Assembly (NCBI GenBank): GCA_009937615.1
Contig: JAACFB010000012.1
Location: 1-64,000, forward strand
Reading direction: 5' to 3'
Origin: Gammaproteobacteria bacterium
Lineage (GTDB): Bacteria; Pseudomonadota; Gammaproteobacteria; Steroidobacterales; Woeseiaceae
Length of the DNA stretch: 64,000 nt
Below, piece after piece: positions 7,094 to 17,322 of this stretch; the first letter of the stretch is position 1, and every line of letters starts with the position of its first letter. A model generated the notes under the pieces. It was not told where the DNA came from. It ran no database searches and was given only the letters and a program-made list of their open reading frames with translations. A program made the position numbers and the translations under genes.

Positions 7094-9892
7094 ATGATTC
7101 ACGGACGATTGATCGCGGCGCTGCTCGCGTCGCTACTTACATCGCCGGCAGTGGCTGCCGAGAATACGGCGTGGACCGAGACACTCGAACGCATTTCTTC
7201 CGGCGTCATTTCGATTCGCGTCGACAGCACACGGGCTTTCGATACGGAATGGAACTCGTCGAGCCAGGCTACGGGTTTCGTCGTCGATGCTGAGCGCGGG
7301 TTGATACTGACGAACCGACACGTCGTGACGCCCGGGCCCGTCGTTGCCGAGGCCATTTTTCGCAATAATGAAGAGGTCCGGCTGACCCCGGTATACAGGG
7401 ACCCCGTGCACGATTTCGGCTTCTTTCGCTATGACCCAAAGGATCTGCGTTACATTGACCCCGCAGAACTGCCGCTGGTGCCCGACGGGGCCCGCGTCGG
7501 CCGCGAAATACGCGTCATCGGCAACGACGCGGGCGAGCAGCTGTCAATTCTTGCCGGGACGATTGCCCGCCTCGATCGCAAGGCGCCCGATTACGGCCGC
7601 GGTAATTACAACGACTTCAACACTTTTTACCTGCAGGCGGCTTCAGGCACCTCGGGAGGTTCATCGGGATCCCCTGTCGTCAACATCGAGGGCCAGGTCG
7701 TTGCGTTGAACGCAGGCGCGAACAACTCGGCGGCTAGCAGTTTCTTTCTGCCCCTCGACCGTATTCACCGCGCACTCGAGTTGATTCAACAGGGCGCAAC
7801 CGTCACGCGCGGAACGCTGCAGACGACATTTGACCGCAAGGCTTACGACGAATTAAGGCGCCTCGGGCTGACCGACGAATCGGAACGCATCGTGCGTTCG
7901 GCTTACCCGGACCAGACCGGCATGCTGGCAGTCGAGCAGGTCATCCCGGGCTCGCCCGCAGAGGGCAAGCTCGCTCCGGGCGATATTCTTTTGCGCATCA
8001 ATGGCGAACTGCTTGCCGAATTCGTGCCGCTCGCGGCAGTGCTCGACGATAACGTCGGCAAAGATATTGAGGTAGTTGTCGAGCGGGGCGGGCGACGCGT
8101 CACCGAGACAGTAACCGTTACGGACCTGCACACGATCACACCGAGCGAATTCCTCGAATTCGGCGACGCGATCGTCAACAACCTCTCGTATCAGCAAGCG
8201 CGGCACTACAACCGCGCCGTCGAGGGGGTCTATGTCGCGAATCCCGGCTATCTGCTGTCGAAATCGGCGATTCCGCGCGGAGCGGTTATTACGGAATTCG
8301 GCGGTGCGCCGATAAGCAGCATCGATGATCTCGAACGATCTCTGGACGGGCTGGCTAACGGTGAGCGCGCCGTGGTTCGCTACGTCACAATGGACAATCC
8401 GCAGAATTCGATTGTGCGCTCTTTCGAAATGGATCGGGTCTGGTTCCCGGTGCGGCGCTGTTCGCGAGATGACGGCACGGGCGTATGGCCGTGCACTGAA
8501 CTCGGTCCCGGGCCGGAGCCGGAACCGCCCGAGGCAGGCAGTACTGAACTTACGAACTACAGCGATCCGCGCGTGCGCGCGGTTGCGCCATCATTGGTCA
8601 TTGTTACGTTCGACTTGCCGTACACGGTCTCGGGCGTTGCCGATCGTCACTACTACGGTACTGGCGTGATCGTGGACAAAAAGCGCGGGCTGGTGCTCGT
8701 GGATCGCAATACGGTGCCGGTCGCGATCGGCGATGTCACGGTCACGTTCGCGGGCTCTCTCGAGGTCAAGGCGAAAGTTGAGCAATTACACCCGCTGCAC
8801 AACCTGGCGATCGTCTCCTACGACCCCGCGACAATAGGGGACACGCCGATTGACCAGGCGACGTTCAATACGGCGCCGCTTGCCGCAGGCGACAAGGTCT
8901 GGGTCGTCGGAATCAAAGGTGACCACCAGCTCGTACATCAGGAGAGCACGGTCTCCGCCGTAGAGCCATTGGTATTGCCGCTGTCGCGCACGCTGCGGTT
9001 CCGCGATACGAATATCGAAGGCATCGCGCTGGTCAACGCGCCGAACGACGTCGACGGTGTGATCGTCGACAAACGTGGCCGCGTCGCCGCAATATGGTCA
9101 AGCTTCGCGATTCAGAACGGCGGCGAGACGGCTCAGTTCAACCGCGGTGTCGGCGCCGACGTAGTCCTCGAGTTCGTCGACATAGTCCGCAACGGGCGCC
9201 CGTTCTACTCGCTCGAGGCCGAATTCGTCTATATGCCGTTATTTGCTGCGCGCAACATGGGAATCGACGAGGACTGGCTCAGCCGGCTCGAGGAAAACAA
9301 TCCCGTCTACCGGCGTGTGCTCAGCATTACCCGGCTTGTTGCAGGGACGCCCGCTGCAAATATGCTGCGAAACGGCGATATCGTGCTCGCGGTCGACGGG
9401 GGCGTTGTAACATCGTTCCGGGAGTTGGAAAAAGCCGTTCAAAAACAAGAGGTAACAGTCACCGTGTGGCGCGACGGCCGGGCGCGGGATCTCGAAATTG
9501 AGACGGCTGCACTGGACGGCCGCGGTATCGACCGAGCAGTATCCTGGGCTGGAGCGTTGCTGCAGGATCCGCATCGCGCGATGGCGGCGCAGCGGGGTAT
9601 AGAGCCGTATGGTGTCTACGTCGCGTTTTTCAGTTACGGGTCCCCGGCAACGCGTTATGGCCTTTGGGCCGGACGCCGGGTGGTCGAGGTGGACGAGACA
9701 CCGACGCCGGATCTCGAGGCTTTCGTGGATGCTGTCGCGGGTAAACGGGACCAGGCGTCGGTGCGTCTGAAGACCGTCACCTGGAACGGAGCCGTTGAGG
9801 TCATCACGCTCAAACTGGATAACCAGTACTGGCCAGCCTATGAAATTCGCCGTACCGACACGGGGTGGCGCCGATCGTCGATCGGATCCTAG
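7094..9892 (+). CDS. Periplasmic Nma111/Deg7-like serine protease with two trypsin-like domains and PDZ domains
   Basis: The 932-residue protein begins with a clear signal peptide ending near AVAAENT, so it should act in the periplasm. The first chymotrypsin-like domain (about 30-250) has an intact triad: His76 (LTNRHVV), Asp107 (HDFGFF) and Ser191 (GSSGSPVV). PDZ-type regions follow near 265-350 and 370-450. A second protease-like domain (about 490-700) is degenerate: the His position reads VLVDRNTVPV, HPLHNLAIVSYDP is kept, and the Ser motif is replaced by NDVDGVIV. Further PDZ-like segments lie at about 725-800 and 820-910. This duplicated layout and the DRNTVP / HPLHN signatures recall fungal Nma111p and plant DEG7 rather than ordinary DegP. 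The ATG at 7094 (AGGA upstream) is preferred over 7043 because it starts the signal peptide. The 3' end overlaps the next gene. Confidence 0.85.
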   Translation: MIHGRLIAALLASLLTSPAVAAENTAWTETLERISSGVISIRVDSTRAFDTEWNSSSQATGFVVDAERGLILTNRHVVTPGPVVAEAIFRNNEEVRLTPVYRDPVHDFGFFRYDPKDLRYIDPAELPLVPDGARVGREIRVIGNDAGEQLSILAGTIARLDRKAPDYGRGNYNDFNTFYLQAASGTSGGSSGSPVVNIEGQVVALNAGANNSAASSFFLPLDRIHRALELIQQGATVTRGTLQTTFDRKAYDELRRLGLTDESERIVRSAYPDQTGMLAVEQVIPGSPAEGKLAPGDILLRINGELLAEFVPLAAVLDDNVGKDIEVVVERGGRRVTETVTVTDLHTITPSEFLEFGDAIVNNLSYQQARHYNRAVEGVYVANPGYLLSKSAIPRGAVITEFGGAPISSIDDLERSLDGLANGERAVVRYVTMDNPQNSIVRSFEMDRVWFPVRRCSRDDGTGVWPCTELGPGPEPEPPEAGSTELTNYSDPRVRAVAPSLVIVTFDLPYTVSGVADRHYYGTGVIVDKKRGLVLVDRNTVPVAIGDVTVTFAGSLEVKAKVEQLHPLHNLAIVSYDPATIGDTPIDQATFNTAPLAAGDKVWVVGIKGDHQLVHQESTVSAVEPLVLPLSRTLRFRDTNIEGIALVNAPNDVDGVIVDKRGRVAAIWSSFAIQNGGETAQFNRGVGADVVLEFVDIVRNGRPFYSLEAEFVYMPLFAARNMGIDEDWLSRLEENNPVYRRVLSITRLVAGTPAANMLRNGDIVLAVDGGVVTSFRELEKAVQKQEVTVTVWRDGRARDLEIETAALDGRGIDRAVSWAGALLQDPHRAMAAQRGIEPYGVYVAFFSYGSPATRYGLWAGRRVVEVDETPTPDLEAFVDAVAGKRDQASVRLKTVTWNGAVEVITLKLDNQYWPAYEIRRTDTGWRRSSIGS

Positions 9893-10835
9893 CGGGATTC
9901 GTCTTTCGGGGCAGGCCGTCGCCCTGGCTTTCCTGCTGTGCGGCTGCAGTCTCGCGAATGCCCAGGCGCTGTATAAGTACCGCGGCGATAACGGCCAATG
10001 GGTTTTTTCCGACCGGCCGCCCGATGATGGCGCGCCTGCCGAAATTCGCGCACTGGAGCAGGGACAGTCTGAGCCTGAAGTCACGGTGCAGCACACGCTG
10101 CTCGGCGCAGCAGTCGAATTGACTGCAAGCAACGAGTTTTACGCGCCCGTCGAACTCAAGCTCAAGATCAAGGATATCCAGGGGCTCCGGTACCCCGATA
10201 CTGCGGACAATCTACGCTGGGTATTACCTCCCAGAAGCGAAACCGTGCTGCTGCGCCTGGATCGGCTCGACACCGGCCTACCACCGCTTCTCGAGTATGG
10301 CTTCAGGTATCTTCCGGGTGATCCCGACGCAAAGCATTCGCCGGCTTATCCGTATCGCGTGCCGGTCGCCGTCGCCAGTAATCACCGTATATCCCAGGCA
10401 TACCCTGATGTGATGACACACACCTATCCTGACAGTTATTACGCCGTCGATATGGCGATGCCGATTGGCACCGATATCTTTGCCGCTCGCGCGGGCATCG
10501 TCTTCAGCATTGCGAGCAACAATTATCGCGCCGGCGCGGACGAGCAGCGCGACGGTTCCGCGGCAAATGTCGTACGCATTCTGCACGCCGATGGCACCTA
10601 CGCGATTTACGCGCATCTGAACCGAAGCACGATCCGCGTAGAACCGGGCGATAAGGTCCAGCGGGGCGAGTACATTGCCGATTCGGGGAACACGGGATTC
10701 TCGAGCGGACCGCACCTGCACTTCGCGGTGCTGCGCAACGCCGGCATGCGGATCGAGTCCGTGCCGTTTACGTTTCAGGGTGCGAATGCCAGCGTGCTGA
10801 TGCCGGCAACAGGGATGGTCCTGACGGCCTATTGA
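9840..10835 (+). CDS. DUF4124 plus M23 family metallopeptidase, exported
   Basis: The protein is about 331 residues from the ATG at 9840. It has a long basic n-region, a hydrophobic stretch (AVALAFLLCGC) and then a DUF4124-like segment (YKYRGDNGQWVFSDRPP). The C-terminal half is an M23 (LytM-like) fold with YAVDMAMPIGTDIFAAR, the YAHLN histidine and the SGPHLHFAV HxH motif. The first zinc-ligand histidine is not in a canonical HxxxD; THTYPDSYYAVD places it ten residues before the Asp, which I recall for this DUF4124-linked subfamily. It probably cleaves peptidoglycan cross-links or regulates another hydrolase. It overlaps the protease gene by 53 bases, suggesting coupled expression. The exact start is uncertain. 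Confidence 0.82.
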   Translation: MKFAVPTRGGADRRSDPSGIRLSGQAVALAFLLCGCSLANAQALYKYRGDNGQWVFSDRPPDDGAPAEIRALEQGQSEPEVTVQHTLLGAAVELTASNEFYAPVELKLKIKDIQGLRYPDTADNLRWVLPPRSETVLLRLDRLDTGLPPLLEYGFRYLPGDPDAKHSPAYPYRVPVAVASNHRISQAYPDVMTHTYPDSYYAVDMAMPIGTDIFAARAGIVFSIASNNYRAGADEQRDGSAANVVRILHADGTYAIYAHLNRSTIRVEPGDKVQRGEYIADSGNTGFSSGPHLHFAVLRNAGMRIESVPFTFQGANASVLMPATGMVLTAY

Positions 10836-10846
10836 GGAAGACACCG

Positions 10847-12898
10847 TTACAGCTGTGCAGCGAGCGCCTCCCAGCTCGTGACCGGCAGCTCGCAGCGGGT
10901 GCCGACGCACCGATAGGCGACGGTTTTCCCGGCAACCGGCACCCGGGCAGCCAGCGCGCCCGGCAGATTCGTCTCGTTCTCATCGATCGCGATTACCATC
11001 CTGTGCGGTGCGTACAGCTTCGCGGCGGCATCCCGCCAGCGGCCGATTTCGTCCTCCGGGCCGCGGATAATGATCGTTTCGGTGGGCGCCAGGTGTTCCT
11101 CGAGTGCGGTCAGTAACGTGACGTGACCATGCGGATACTCCTGCATGGCCTGCCATGCATTGCGCAAGGCCCGCTCCGCGGCTTCGACGTATCGTGGTTC
11201 ACCGACGAGGTGGCCGAGACGTTGGAGTGCGAAAGCGGCGACGCCGTTGCCCGAAGGCATCGCCTCGTCAGCCAGCGTCTTGGGCCGGTACATCAGCACC
11301 TCGTGATCGTTGGCCGTAAAGAAGAAACCACCCGTTGCGGCGTCTTCGAAATGCTCGAGCATCAGGTCGGCCAGGTCGCATGCGACATCCAGCAGTTCCG
11401 TCTGCCACTGCGCCTGCAACGTTTCGAGGATGGCATCAACCAGGAATGCGTGGTCATCCAGGTAAGCCGGAAATCGCGTCTGGCCATCTTTGTAGCTCGC
11501 GAACAGACGACCATCGACGAAGAGTTGCTCGCGAATGAACGTGATTGCCTCGACCGCGGCCTTAACAAGATCGTCACGGGCAAGGGCTCGCCCGGCAACC
11601 GCCAGGCCGCGTATTGCCAACGCGTTCCATGCGGTAAGCTGCTTGTCGTCGCGCTGTGGCGGCACGCGCCTGGAGCGCTCCGACTGCAGCGTGGACCTTG
11701 CCGCCGCAAGCGCTGCTTCGACGTCTTCGACGGCGGTGCCGGTGCTGCTCGCGATGTCGTTTACCGATTCACGCACGGCAAGGTGCCAGCTGCCCTCGAA
11801 ATTCGCCGGCTGGTCCAGTCCGAAACGACGCGCAAACAGCGCATAGTCGCGGGCCGGCAACAGGGAACGAACCACTTCGGGGGTCCACACGTAATATCGG
11901 CCTTCTTCACCTTCCGAATCGGCATCGCGTGATGAATAAAAGCCGCCGTCCGGCGCGCGCATATCGTCCAGCAGCCAGTCTGCCGTCTGCATCGCGACGT
12001 CAGCGAACATCTTTTCGCCGGTCGCGACATGGGCCTGCGCGTAAAGTGCGAGCAGCGGACCGTTGTCGTACAGCATTTTTTCGAAATGCGGAATTTGCCA
12101 GTAGCGGTCGACGGCGTATCGGCAAAAACCGCCACCAACATGGTCGTAAATGCCGCCTTCGGCCATGCGCGTCAACGTCAGCGTTGCCATGAAGAGCGCA
12201 TCGATGTCCGGCGTTTCGGCATCGGCGGTGCCGCGCCAGTGCCGCATCAGGCGATCGATCGTCGTCGGGTGCGGGAACTTGGGTGCGCCGCCAAAGCCGC
12301 CGAAGTCACCGTCGAAACTCTCGGCGAGCTGGGTTCGAACGGCCTGAATGGGTCCCGCGCCGAGCCCAGTGCCCTGTGCGGCGGGCGCAGGCTCGAGGCG
12401 CCGAAGAATGTCGTCAAGGCGAGCGCTCTGTTCACGAACCTCGTCCTGCTTTTCATCGTAGTAGCTGGCGACGCTTTGCAACAGCTCGCCGAAAGCCGGC
12501 ATCCCGTAGCGGCGCTCTTTGGGAAAGTAAGTGCCGCCGAAGAAAGGCCGCTGGTCGTCGGGGTGCAAAAACATCGTCAGCGGCCAGCCGCCACCCCGCT
12601 GCGTGAGCAGCTGGTGCGCTGTCTGATAGATCCGGTCGACGTCAGGGCGCTCTTCGCGATCGACCTTGATATTGACGAATTGCCGGTTCATGAGTTCCGC
12701 CGTGGCGTCGTCCTCGAACGATTCGTGCGCCATGACGTGACACCAGTGACAGGCCGAGTAGCCGATGGACAGCAATACCGGCTTGCTGGTCTTTCTGGCC
12801 AGCTCGAAGGCCTCCGGACCCCAGGGGTGCCAGTCCACTGGATTATCTGCATGCTGCAGGAGATAGGGACTGGTTTCTTTCGCGAGTCGGTTACTCAT
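10847..12898 (-). CDS. yyaL: Thioredoxin-domain protein, YyaL/DUF255 (SSP411) family
   Basis: This 683-residue protein has an N-terminal thioredoxin-like DUF255 domain with [13 protein letters not shown] (CxxC-type CHWC), the signature [12 protein letters not shown] near the start, and an (alpha/alpha)6-barrel region resembling N-acylglucosamine epimerases in the rest. The family is conserved from bacteria to human SPATA20, but its biochemical role is not established. The start at 12898 ([19 protein letters not shown]) is the family-typical one; an in-frame ATG at 12991 would overlap the divergent lgt start. It is convergent with the M23 gene, 11 bases away. Confidence 0.93.
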   Translation of the reverse strand: MSNRLAKETSPYLLQHADNPVDWHPWGPEAFELARKTSKPVLLSIGYSACHWCHVMAHESFEDDATAELMNRQFVNIKVDREERPDVDRIYQTAHQLLTQRGGGWPLTMFLHPDDQRPFFGGTYFPKERRYGMPAFGELLQSVASYYDEKQDEVREQSARLDDILRRLEPAPAAQGTGLGAGPIQAVRTQLAESFDGDFGGFGGAPKFPHPTTIDRLMRHWRGTADAETPDIDALFMATLTLTRMAEGGIYDHVGGGFCRYAVDRYWQIPHFEKMLYDNGPLLALYAQAHVATGEKMFADVAMQTADWLLDDMRAPDGGFYSSRDADSEGEEGRYYVWTPEVVRSLLPARDYALFARRFGLDQPANFEGSWHLAVRESVNDIASSTGTAVEDVEAALAAARSTLQSERSRRVPPQRDDKQLTAWNALAIRGLAVAGRALARDDLVKAAVEAITFIREQLFVDGRLFASYKDGQTRFPAYLDDHAFLVDAILETLQAQWQTELLDVACDLADLMLEHFEDAATGGFFFTANDHEVLMYRPKTLADEAMPSGNGVAAFALQRLGHLVGEPRYVEAAERALRNAWQAMQEYPHGHVTLLTALEEHLAPTETIIIRGPEDEIGRWRDAAAKLYAPHRMVIAIDENETNLPGALAARVPVAGKTVAYRCVGTRCELPVTSWEALAAQL

Positions 12899-12989
12899 CG
12901 GTTTATCTCGAGGTGCTGAGGCCGGCCCTATGACGGGCCCAAGAAACTGACTATGATACAGACCTCCTGAGCATACCGAGCAAGATCTC

Positions 12990-13781
12990 ATGCTGGTTTA
13001 CCCCGAGATCGATCCCGTCATATTCACCATCGGCTTTGTGAAGATCCGCTGGTACGGCCTGATGTACGTTATCGGTTTTGTACTCGCCTGGTGGCTCGCG
13101 CGCCGGCGTTGCCACCGCGACGACTCGCCCGTAGATCCGACCCAGGTCGACGACCTGATTTTCTATGCCATGCTTGGCGTCATTGTCGGCGGCCGCGTCG
13201 GTTATTGCCTCGTGTATGGCTGGGACCAGCTGATCTCCGACCCGCTGTACCTGTTCAAGATCACAGAGGGCGGAATGTCGTTCCATGGCGGCCTCGTTGG
13301 GGTCATGACGGCTATGTGGCTTTACGGCCGCTCGCTCGGCAAGACCATCTGGCACATAACCGACTTTGTCGCTCCGCTGGTACCGCTCGGCCTGGGTTTC
13401 GGCCGCATCGGCAACTTTATTAATGGTGAGCTCTGGGGTAAGCCAACGGATGTCCCGTGGGGCGTTCTTTATCGTGGCCAGGTTCTGCATCCGTCGCAGA
13501 TTTACGAGGCGCTGCTCGAGGGCTTGCTGCTGTTCGTTCTGCTCTGGTGGTACTCGTCGCGGCCGCGCCCCTACATGGCCGTGTCCGGCGCATTTCTGTT
13601 CCTGTACGGTTTGTTCCGCTTTTTTGTCGAGTTTTACCGCGTCCCGGACGAGGACCTTGGCTACCTCGCGCTGAGCTGGGTTACGATGGGGCAGATATTG
13701 AGCGCGCCAATGATTCTTGCCGGTGGCATCATGGTCGTCATGGCGTATCGGTCACATAGAGCAAAGGAGGCAGCCGCCTGA
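12990..13781 (+). CDS. lgt: Prolipoprotein diacylglyceryl transferase
   Basis: Lgt transfers diacylglycerol from phosphatidylglycerol to the lipobox cysteine of prolipoproteins in the inner membrane, the first step of lipoprotein maturation. The 263-residue multi-pass protein has the signature [16 protein letters not shown] and the N-terminal [10 protein letters not shown] typical of the family. Clients in this window include LolB, RlpA, the TAXI binding protein and probably MltB. It is divergent from yyaL and ends one base before the thyA start codon, as lgt-thyA pairs do in many gammaproteobacteria. Confidence 0.96.
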   Translation: MLVYPEIDPVIFTIGFVKIRWYGLMYVIGFVLAWWLARRRCHRDDSPVDPTQVDDLIFYAMLGVIVGGRVGYCLVYGWDQLISDPLYLFKITEGGMSFHGGLVGVMTAMWLYGRSLGKTIWHITDFVAPLVPLGLGFGRIGNFINGELWGKPTDVPWGVLYRGQVLHPSQIYEALLEGLLLFVLLWWYSSRPRPYMAVSGAFLFLYGLFRFFVEFYRVPDEDLGYLALSWVTMGQILSAPMILAGGIMVVMAYRSHRAKEAAA

Positions 13782-13782
13782 C

Positions 13783-14577
13783 ATGCAGCAATACCTCTCC
13801 CTGATGCGACACGTACGCGATCATGGCGCGCGCAAAGAGGATCGGACCGGCACTGGCACGTTGAGCGCCTTCGGCCATCAGATGCGTTTCGATCTGAGCG
13901 AAGGGTTCCCGCTGGTCACCACCAAGAAACTGCATGTCCGCTCGATCATCCACGAGTTGCTCTGGTTTCTCAGCGGTGACAGCAACATCCGTTACCTGAG
14001 CGATAACGGCGTGTCGATCTGGGATGAATGGGCAGATGAGGACGGTGAGCTGGGCCCTGTATACGGTGTGCAGTGGCGTAACTGGCCAACACCGGATGGC
14101 CGCCACATTGATCAGATCAGCCAGGTGATGCAGCAGCTGCGTGCGACTCCGGACTCGCGACGCATAATTGTCAGTGCCTGGAACGTGGCGGAGATCGATA
14201 ACATGGCCCTGCCGCCCTGCCACTGTCTGTTCCAGTTCTACGTGGCGGACGGCATGCTGTCCTGCCAGCTGTATCAGCGAAGCTGCGATATCTTCCTGGG
14301 CGTGCCTTTCAACATCGCATCGTATGCGCTGCTGACGCATATGTTCGCGCAACAGGCCGGTCTTGGTGTCGGCGATTTCATCTGGACCGGGGGCGATTGC
14401 CATCTTTACCTCAATCACCTCGAGCAGGCGGATGAGCAATTGACGCGCGAGCCGCTGCCGTTGCCGCGGCTTGCAATCAAGCGGCGACCGGCGAGTATTT
14501 TTGACTACGAGTTCGACGACTTCGAGATTCTCAACTACGAGTCGCATCCGCATATCCGCGCCGCCGTCGCGGTTTAG
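13783..14577 (+). CDS. thyA: Thymidylate synthase
   Basis: ThyA methylates dUMP to dTMP using 5,10-methylene-THF, the product of the glycine cleavage system encoded upstream. The protein is 264 residues, the same length as the E. coli enzyme, with the active-site cysteine in [12 protein letters not shown] and the conserved [10 protein letters not shown] and [18 protein letters not shown] regions. A strong aaaggagg (13763-13770) sets the ATG at 13783; the in-frame ATG at 13717 lies inside lgt. folA follows after 8 bases. Confidence 0.97.
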   Translation: MQQYLSLMRHVRDHGARKEDRTGTGTLSAFGHQMRFDLSEGFPLVTTKKLHVRSIIHELLWFLSGDSNIRYLSDNGVSIWDEWADEDGELGPVYGVQWRNWPTPDGRHIDQISQVMQQLRATPDSRRIIVSAWNVAEIDNMALPPCHCLFQFYVADGMLSCQLYQRSCDIFLGVPFNIASYALLTHMFAQQAGLGVGDFIWTGGDCHLYLNHLEQADEQLTREPLPLPRLAIKRRPASIFDYEFDDFEILNYESHPHIRAAVAV

Positions 14578-14585
14578 GCCAGCGG

Positions 14586-15074
14586 ATGTCGTTGGTCAGC
14601 CTGGTCGTCGCTGCGTCGACAGACAGCCTCATCGGCCGGACCGGGGGCCTGCCGTGGCGCCAGTCTGCCGATCTCAAACGATTCAAGGCAATCACAATCG
14701 GTAAGCCGATCTTGATGGGCCGCCTGACCTATGAGTCCATCGGCCGGCCGTTACCCGGGCGCCAAAATATCGTGATTTCAACGCAGGAGGACTACAGCGC
14801 GCCGGGTTGCGATGTTGTCGCGACACCTGCGGCAGCGATTGCGGCGGCAGGCACGGCCGACGAGATCATGGTGATCGGCGGCGGCGAGATTTATCGGCAG
14901 TTCCTGCCCCTGGCGCAGAGAATTTACCTGACGCGTGTGCATGCCGAGCTTGCTGGCGACACCTATTTCCCGTCGCTCGACGAGCAGGACTGGCGCGAAA
15001 CGCATTGCGAAGAGCACGCGGCCGACGCCGATAACGAGTACGACTACACGTTCGTCACGCTTGAGAGGATTTAA
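14586..15074 (+). CDS. folA: Dihydrofolate reductase
   Basis: FolA regenerates THF from the dihydrofolate made by ThyA, so the two neighbouring genes form one functional couple. The 162-residue protein shows the DHFR signature GLPWRQSADLKRFK, GKPILMGRLTYESIGRPLPGR for NADPH binding, and IGGGEIYRQFLP. It is convergent with apaH across a 186-base gap (15075-15260). In that gap I see only a ttcgttcgacaggctcgaata segment (about 15090-15110) of a kind often found as dispersed repeat debris, and no gene. Confidence 0.96.
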   Translation: MSLVSLVVAASTDSLIGRTGGLPWRQSADLKRFKAITIGKPILMGRLTYESIGRPLPGRQNIVISTQEDYSAPGCDVVATPAAAIAAAGTADEIMVIGGGEIYRQFLPLAQRIYLTRVHAELAGDTYFPSLDEQDWRETHCEEHAADADNEYDYTFVTLERI

Positions 15075-15260
15075 CTGCGTCTTTCATTCGTTCGACAGGC
15101 TCGAATACCTCGATCGGCGGCGTGACGATCCCGCAGCGGCGCGACTCGGCGCAATAGTGGTGGACACATCGGCAGGTGCGGATGGCCCGTCGACGTATCA
15201 GTTAGAAGATGGTCGCGGTCGGGCCTTTCTGCATGAGTTCGTTTGTCATCCGGCGGCACG

Positions 15261-16079
15261 TCAGCGCTGCCCATCGACCTGAATAACCCGGGGCAAGCGC
15301 TTGTCCAGCCTCACGGCTGTCAGCTGGCGTCCCCAGACGCAGCCCGTATCAAGGCTCAGGAGATCCGGCAGGACGATCAGGCCCAGTGCAGACCAGTGTC
15401 CGAAGACGACGCGCGTGCCCGACCACGCGGGTTCCACGGACCGGTACCACGGCAACAGGTTTTTGTGAGCGGGCCATGGCGGGCCACTGTGCGTAAAGTT
15501 CAGCCGCAGGTCGCGGTCGAGCATGCGCATTCGCGTCAGGCAATTAATGATGAAGCGGAGGCGCTTGTAGCCCTTGAGACTGCCTGACCACTGGTTCGGT
15601 GTGTTGCCGTACATCTTGCCAAGCAATGTTGCATACCCCTTGCCGCGCAGGGCGACTTCAACCTCGTGCGCCCGGGCAAGGGTCTTATTAACACTCCAGT
15701 GCGGGTGCGTGCCGGCGTGCACGAGCAGCGTGTCGAGGTCTGCGTCATAGTGAGCCAGCGGCTGATGCCGCAGCCAGGCAATCAGTTCGTCGCGGTCGGG
15801 TGCGTTGAGAATCTTACCGAGCGACTCAAAACGTTTGCCCTCGCGCACCTGGCCGGCCGCAAGGGCGAGCAGGTGCAGATCGTGATTGCCAAGCACGGTA
15901 ATCGCCGAGTCACCGAGCGATTTTACAAATCGGAGTGTTTTCAGAGATTTGGGCCCGCGGTTGACGAGGTCACCCGTAAGCCAGAGCGTGTCGTTGGCGG
16001 CGTCGAAGCCGATGGCGTCGAGGAGGGACCGAAACGGATCGTAACATCCCTGCAGATCACCGATCGCATAGACCGCCAC
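15261..16079 (-). CDS. apaH: Symmetrical bis(5'-nucleosyl)-tetraphosphatase
   Basis: ApaH hydrolyses Ap4A and related dinucleoside polyphosphates to two ADP; such enzymes can also remove Np4 caps from RNA. The 272-residue protein has the PPP-phosphatase metal motifs GDLQGC, GDLVNRGP and GNHDLH in order. It is the last gene of the lptD-surA-pdxA-rsmA-apaG-apaH operon, 18 bases after apaG, as in E. coli. Confidence 0.97.
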   Translation of the reverse strand: MAVYAIGDLQGCYDPFRSLLDAIGFDAANDTLWLTGDLVNRGPKSLKTLRFVKSLGDSAITVLGNHDLHLLALAAGQVREGKRFESLGKILNAPDRDELIAWLRHQPLAHYDADLDTLLVHAGTHPHWSVNKTLARAHEVEVALRGKGYATLLGKMYGNTPNQWSGSLKGYKRLRFIINCLTRMRMLDRDLRLNFTHSGPPWPAHKNLLPWYRSVEPAWSGTRVVFGHWSALGLIVLPDLLSLDTGCVWGRQLTAVRLDKRLPRVIQVDGQR

Positions 16080-16097
16080 GATTAGGGGTCTCGGGCG

Positions 16098-16478
16098 CTA
16101 ATGCAAAACGCCCGGCACGGCGAGCGTGAAGGGCGCGATCGGCGCGTCGAAGTTAACGCCGTTGTCCGCTTCCATCCGGTACAAACCCTGCATTGCACCG
16201 ACCGGCGTTTCAAGAACGGCACCGCTCGAGTAGCGAAACTCCTCGCCCGGGTTGAGGTGCGGCTGCTCGCCGACTACGCCGTCACCGCTGACCTCCTGGA
16301 CCTTGCCATTGGCATCGGTGATCACCCAGTGTCGGCTGATCAATCGTGCCGGCACGTTGCCGTCATTGCAGATCGTAATCGTATAGGCGAATACGTAACG
16401 ATCGGATTCGGGCTCCGATTGCTCGTCGACATAAGTGGTCGCGACTTGAATGCGGATGTCGCAGCTGTTGTTGTCCAT
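16098..16478 (-). CDS. apaG: Co2+/Mg2+ efflux protein ApaG (ApaG domain)
   Basis: ApaG is a small fibronectin-III-like beta-sandwich protein of about 125 residues whose exact role is unresolved. Here it has 126 residues with the family motifs [34 protein letters not shown] and MQGLYRM. It sits between rsmA and apaH in the conserved order. Confidence 0.96.
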   Translation of the reverse strand: MDNNSCDIRIQVATTYVDEQSEPESDRYVFAYTITICNDGNVPARLISRHWVITDANGKVQEVSGDGVVGEQPHLNPGEEFRYSSGAVLETPVGAMQGLYRMEADNGVNFDAPIAPFTLAVPGVLH

Positions 16479-16512
16479 AGGGTTGCGATCGCCAGGCCTG
16501 GTTGACCGTATT

Positions 16513-17322
16513 CTAACGTAACGTATCGGCGGCTGCGGCGGGATTTGAGTTTCGCGCCAGGTGATTCGCGAGCGCTACGTAGTGATCGATGCTAATTGCT
16601 TCCGCGCGCAGGCCCGGATCAATGCCGACGGCCGCGAAATCGTCTGCATCGGCGAGCTGGCGCAGCGAATTGCGAATCGTCTTGCGTCGCTGGCTGAACG
16701 CGGCCGCAACGAGCCGCGACAGCATCTTGCTGTCTTCGATGCCGTAGCTGCCGTGTGGCAGCGGAACGAGCCGCACAAACGCCGAGGTAACCCGCGGTGC
16801 TGGCTCGAAGGCCAGCCGGTCGACGTCGAACAAGGCGTCGATATCGAAGTAGCAGCCAAGCATGATGCTGAGCCTGCCGTAGGCTTTGCTGCCCGGCTCA
16901 GCCGCCATGCGGTCCACCACTTCTTTTTGCAGCATGAAGTGCATGTCCCGAATACCCGCTCGATAGTCGAGCAAGTGGAACAACAGGGGTGTGGAGATAT
17001 TGTAGGGGAGGTTGCCTACGACTCGCAGCGACTCACCGAGTTCGCCGAAGTCGAATGTCAGGGCATCGGCCTCATGAACAGTAACGCCGGGGTTGTCCTG
17101 GTATTGCCGGCGCAGATTGGCGGCCAGGTCCCTGTCGAGTTCGATTGCGTGCAATGATCCGGCCCGGTTGGCCAGGTGCCGCGTGATCGCGCCTTGACCC
17201 GGACCGATCTCCACGATCGTATCGCTTTCCAGCGGCGATATTTCACGCAGTATGGCGTCGATAACTGCCGGATCACGGAGAAAGTGCTGGCCGAATCGTT
17301 TCCGTGCGCGATGCGCTCTCAT
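16513..17322 (-). CDS. rsmA: 16S rRNA (adenine1518/1519-N6)-dimethyltransferase
   Basis: RsmA (KsgA) dimethylates two adjacent adenines in helix 45 of 16S rRNA during 30S maturation. The 269-residue protein has the family start [17 protein letters not shown], the SAM-binding [12 protein letters not shown] and the catalytic NLPYNIST. Its ATG overlaps the pdxA stop by 4 bases, indicating translational coupling. Confidence 0.97.
   Translation of the reverse strand: MRAHRARKRFGQHFLRDPAVIDAILREISPLESDTIVEIGPGQGAITRHLANRAGSLHAIELDRDLAANLRRQYQDNPGVTVHEADALTFDFGELGESLRVVGNLPYNISTPLLFHLLDYRAGIRDMHFMLQKEVVDRMAAEPGSKAYGRLSIMLGCYFDIDALFDVDRLAFEPAPRVTSAFVRLVPLPHGSYGIEDSKMLSRLVAAAFSQRRKTIRNSLRQLADADDFAAVGIDPGLRAEAISIDHYVALANHLARNSNPAAAADTLR

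Noticed and set aside
10400-10480. Apparent loss of the first zinc-ligand histidine (canonical HxxxD) in the M23 domain
   Set aside because: A histidine is present slightly upstream (THTYPDSYYAVD), an arrangement I recall for the DUF4124-linked M23 subfamily, and the other motifs are intact.
15075-15260. Possible small gene or RNA between folA and apaH
   Set aside because: No ribosome-binding site plus open frame of convincing length and no recognisable RNA motif; only a short repeat-like segment is visible.
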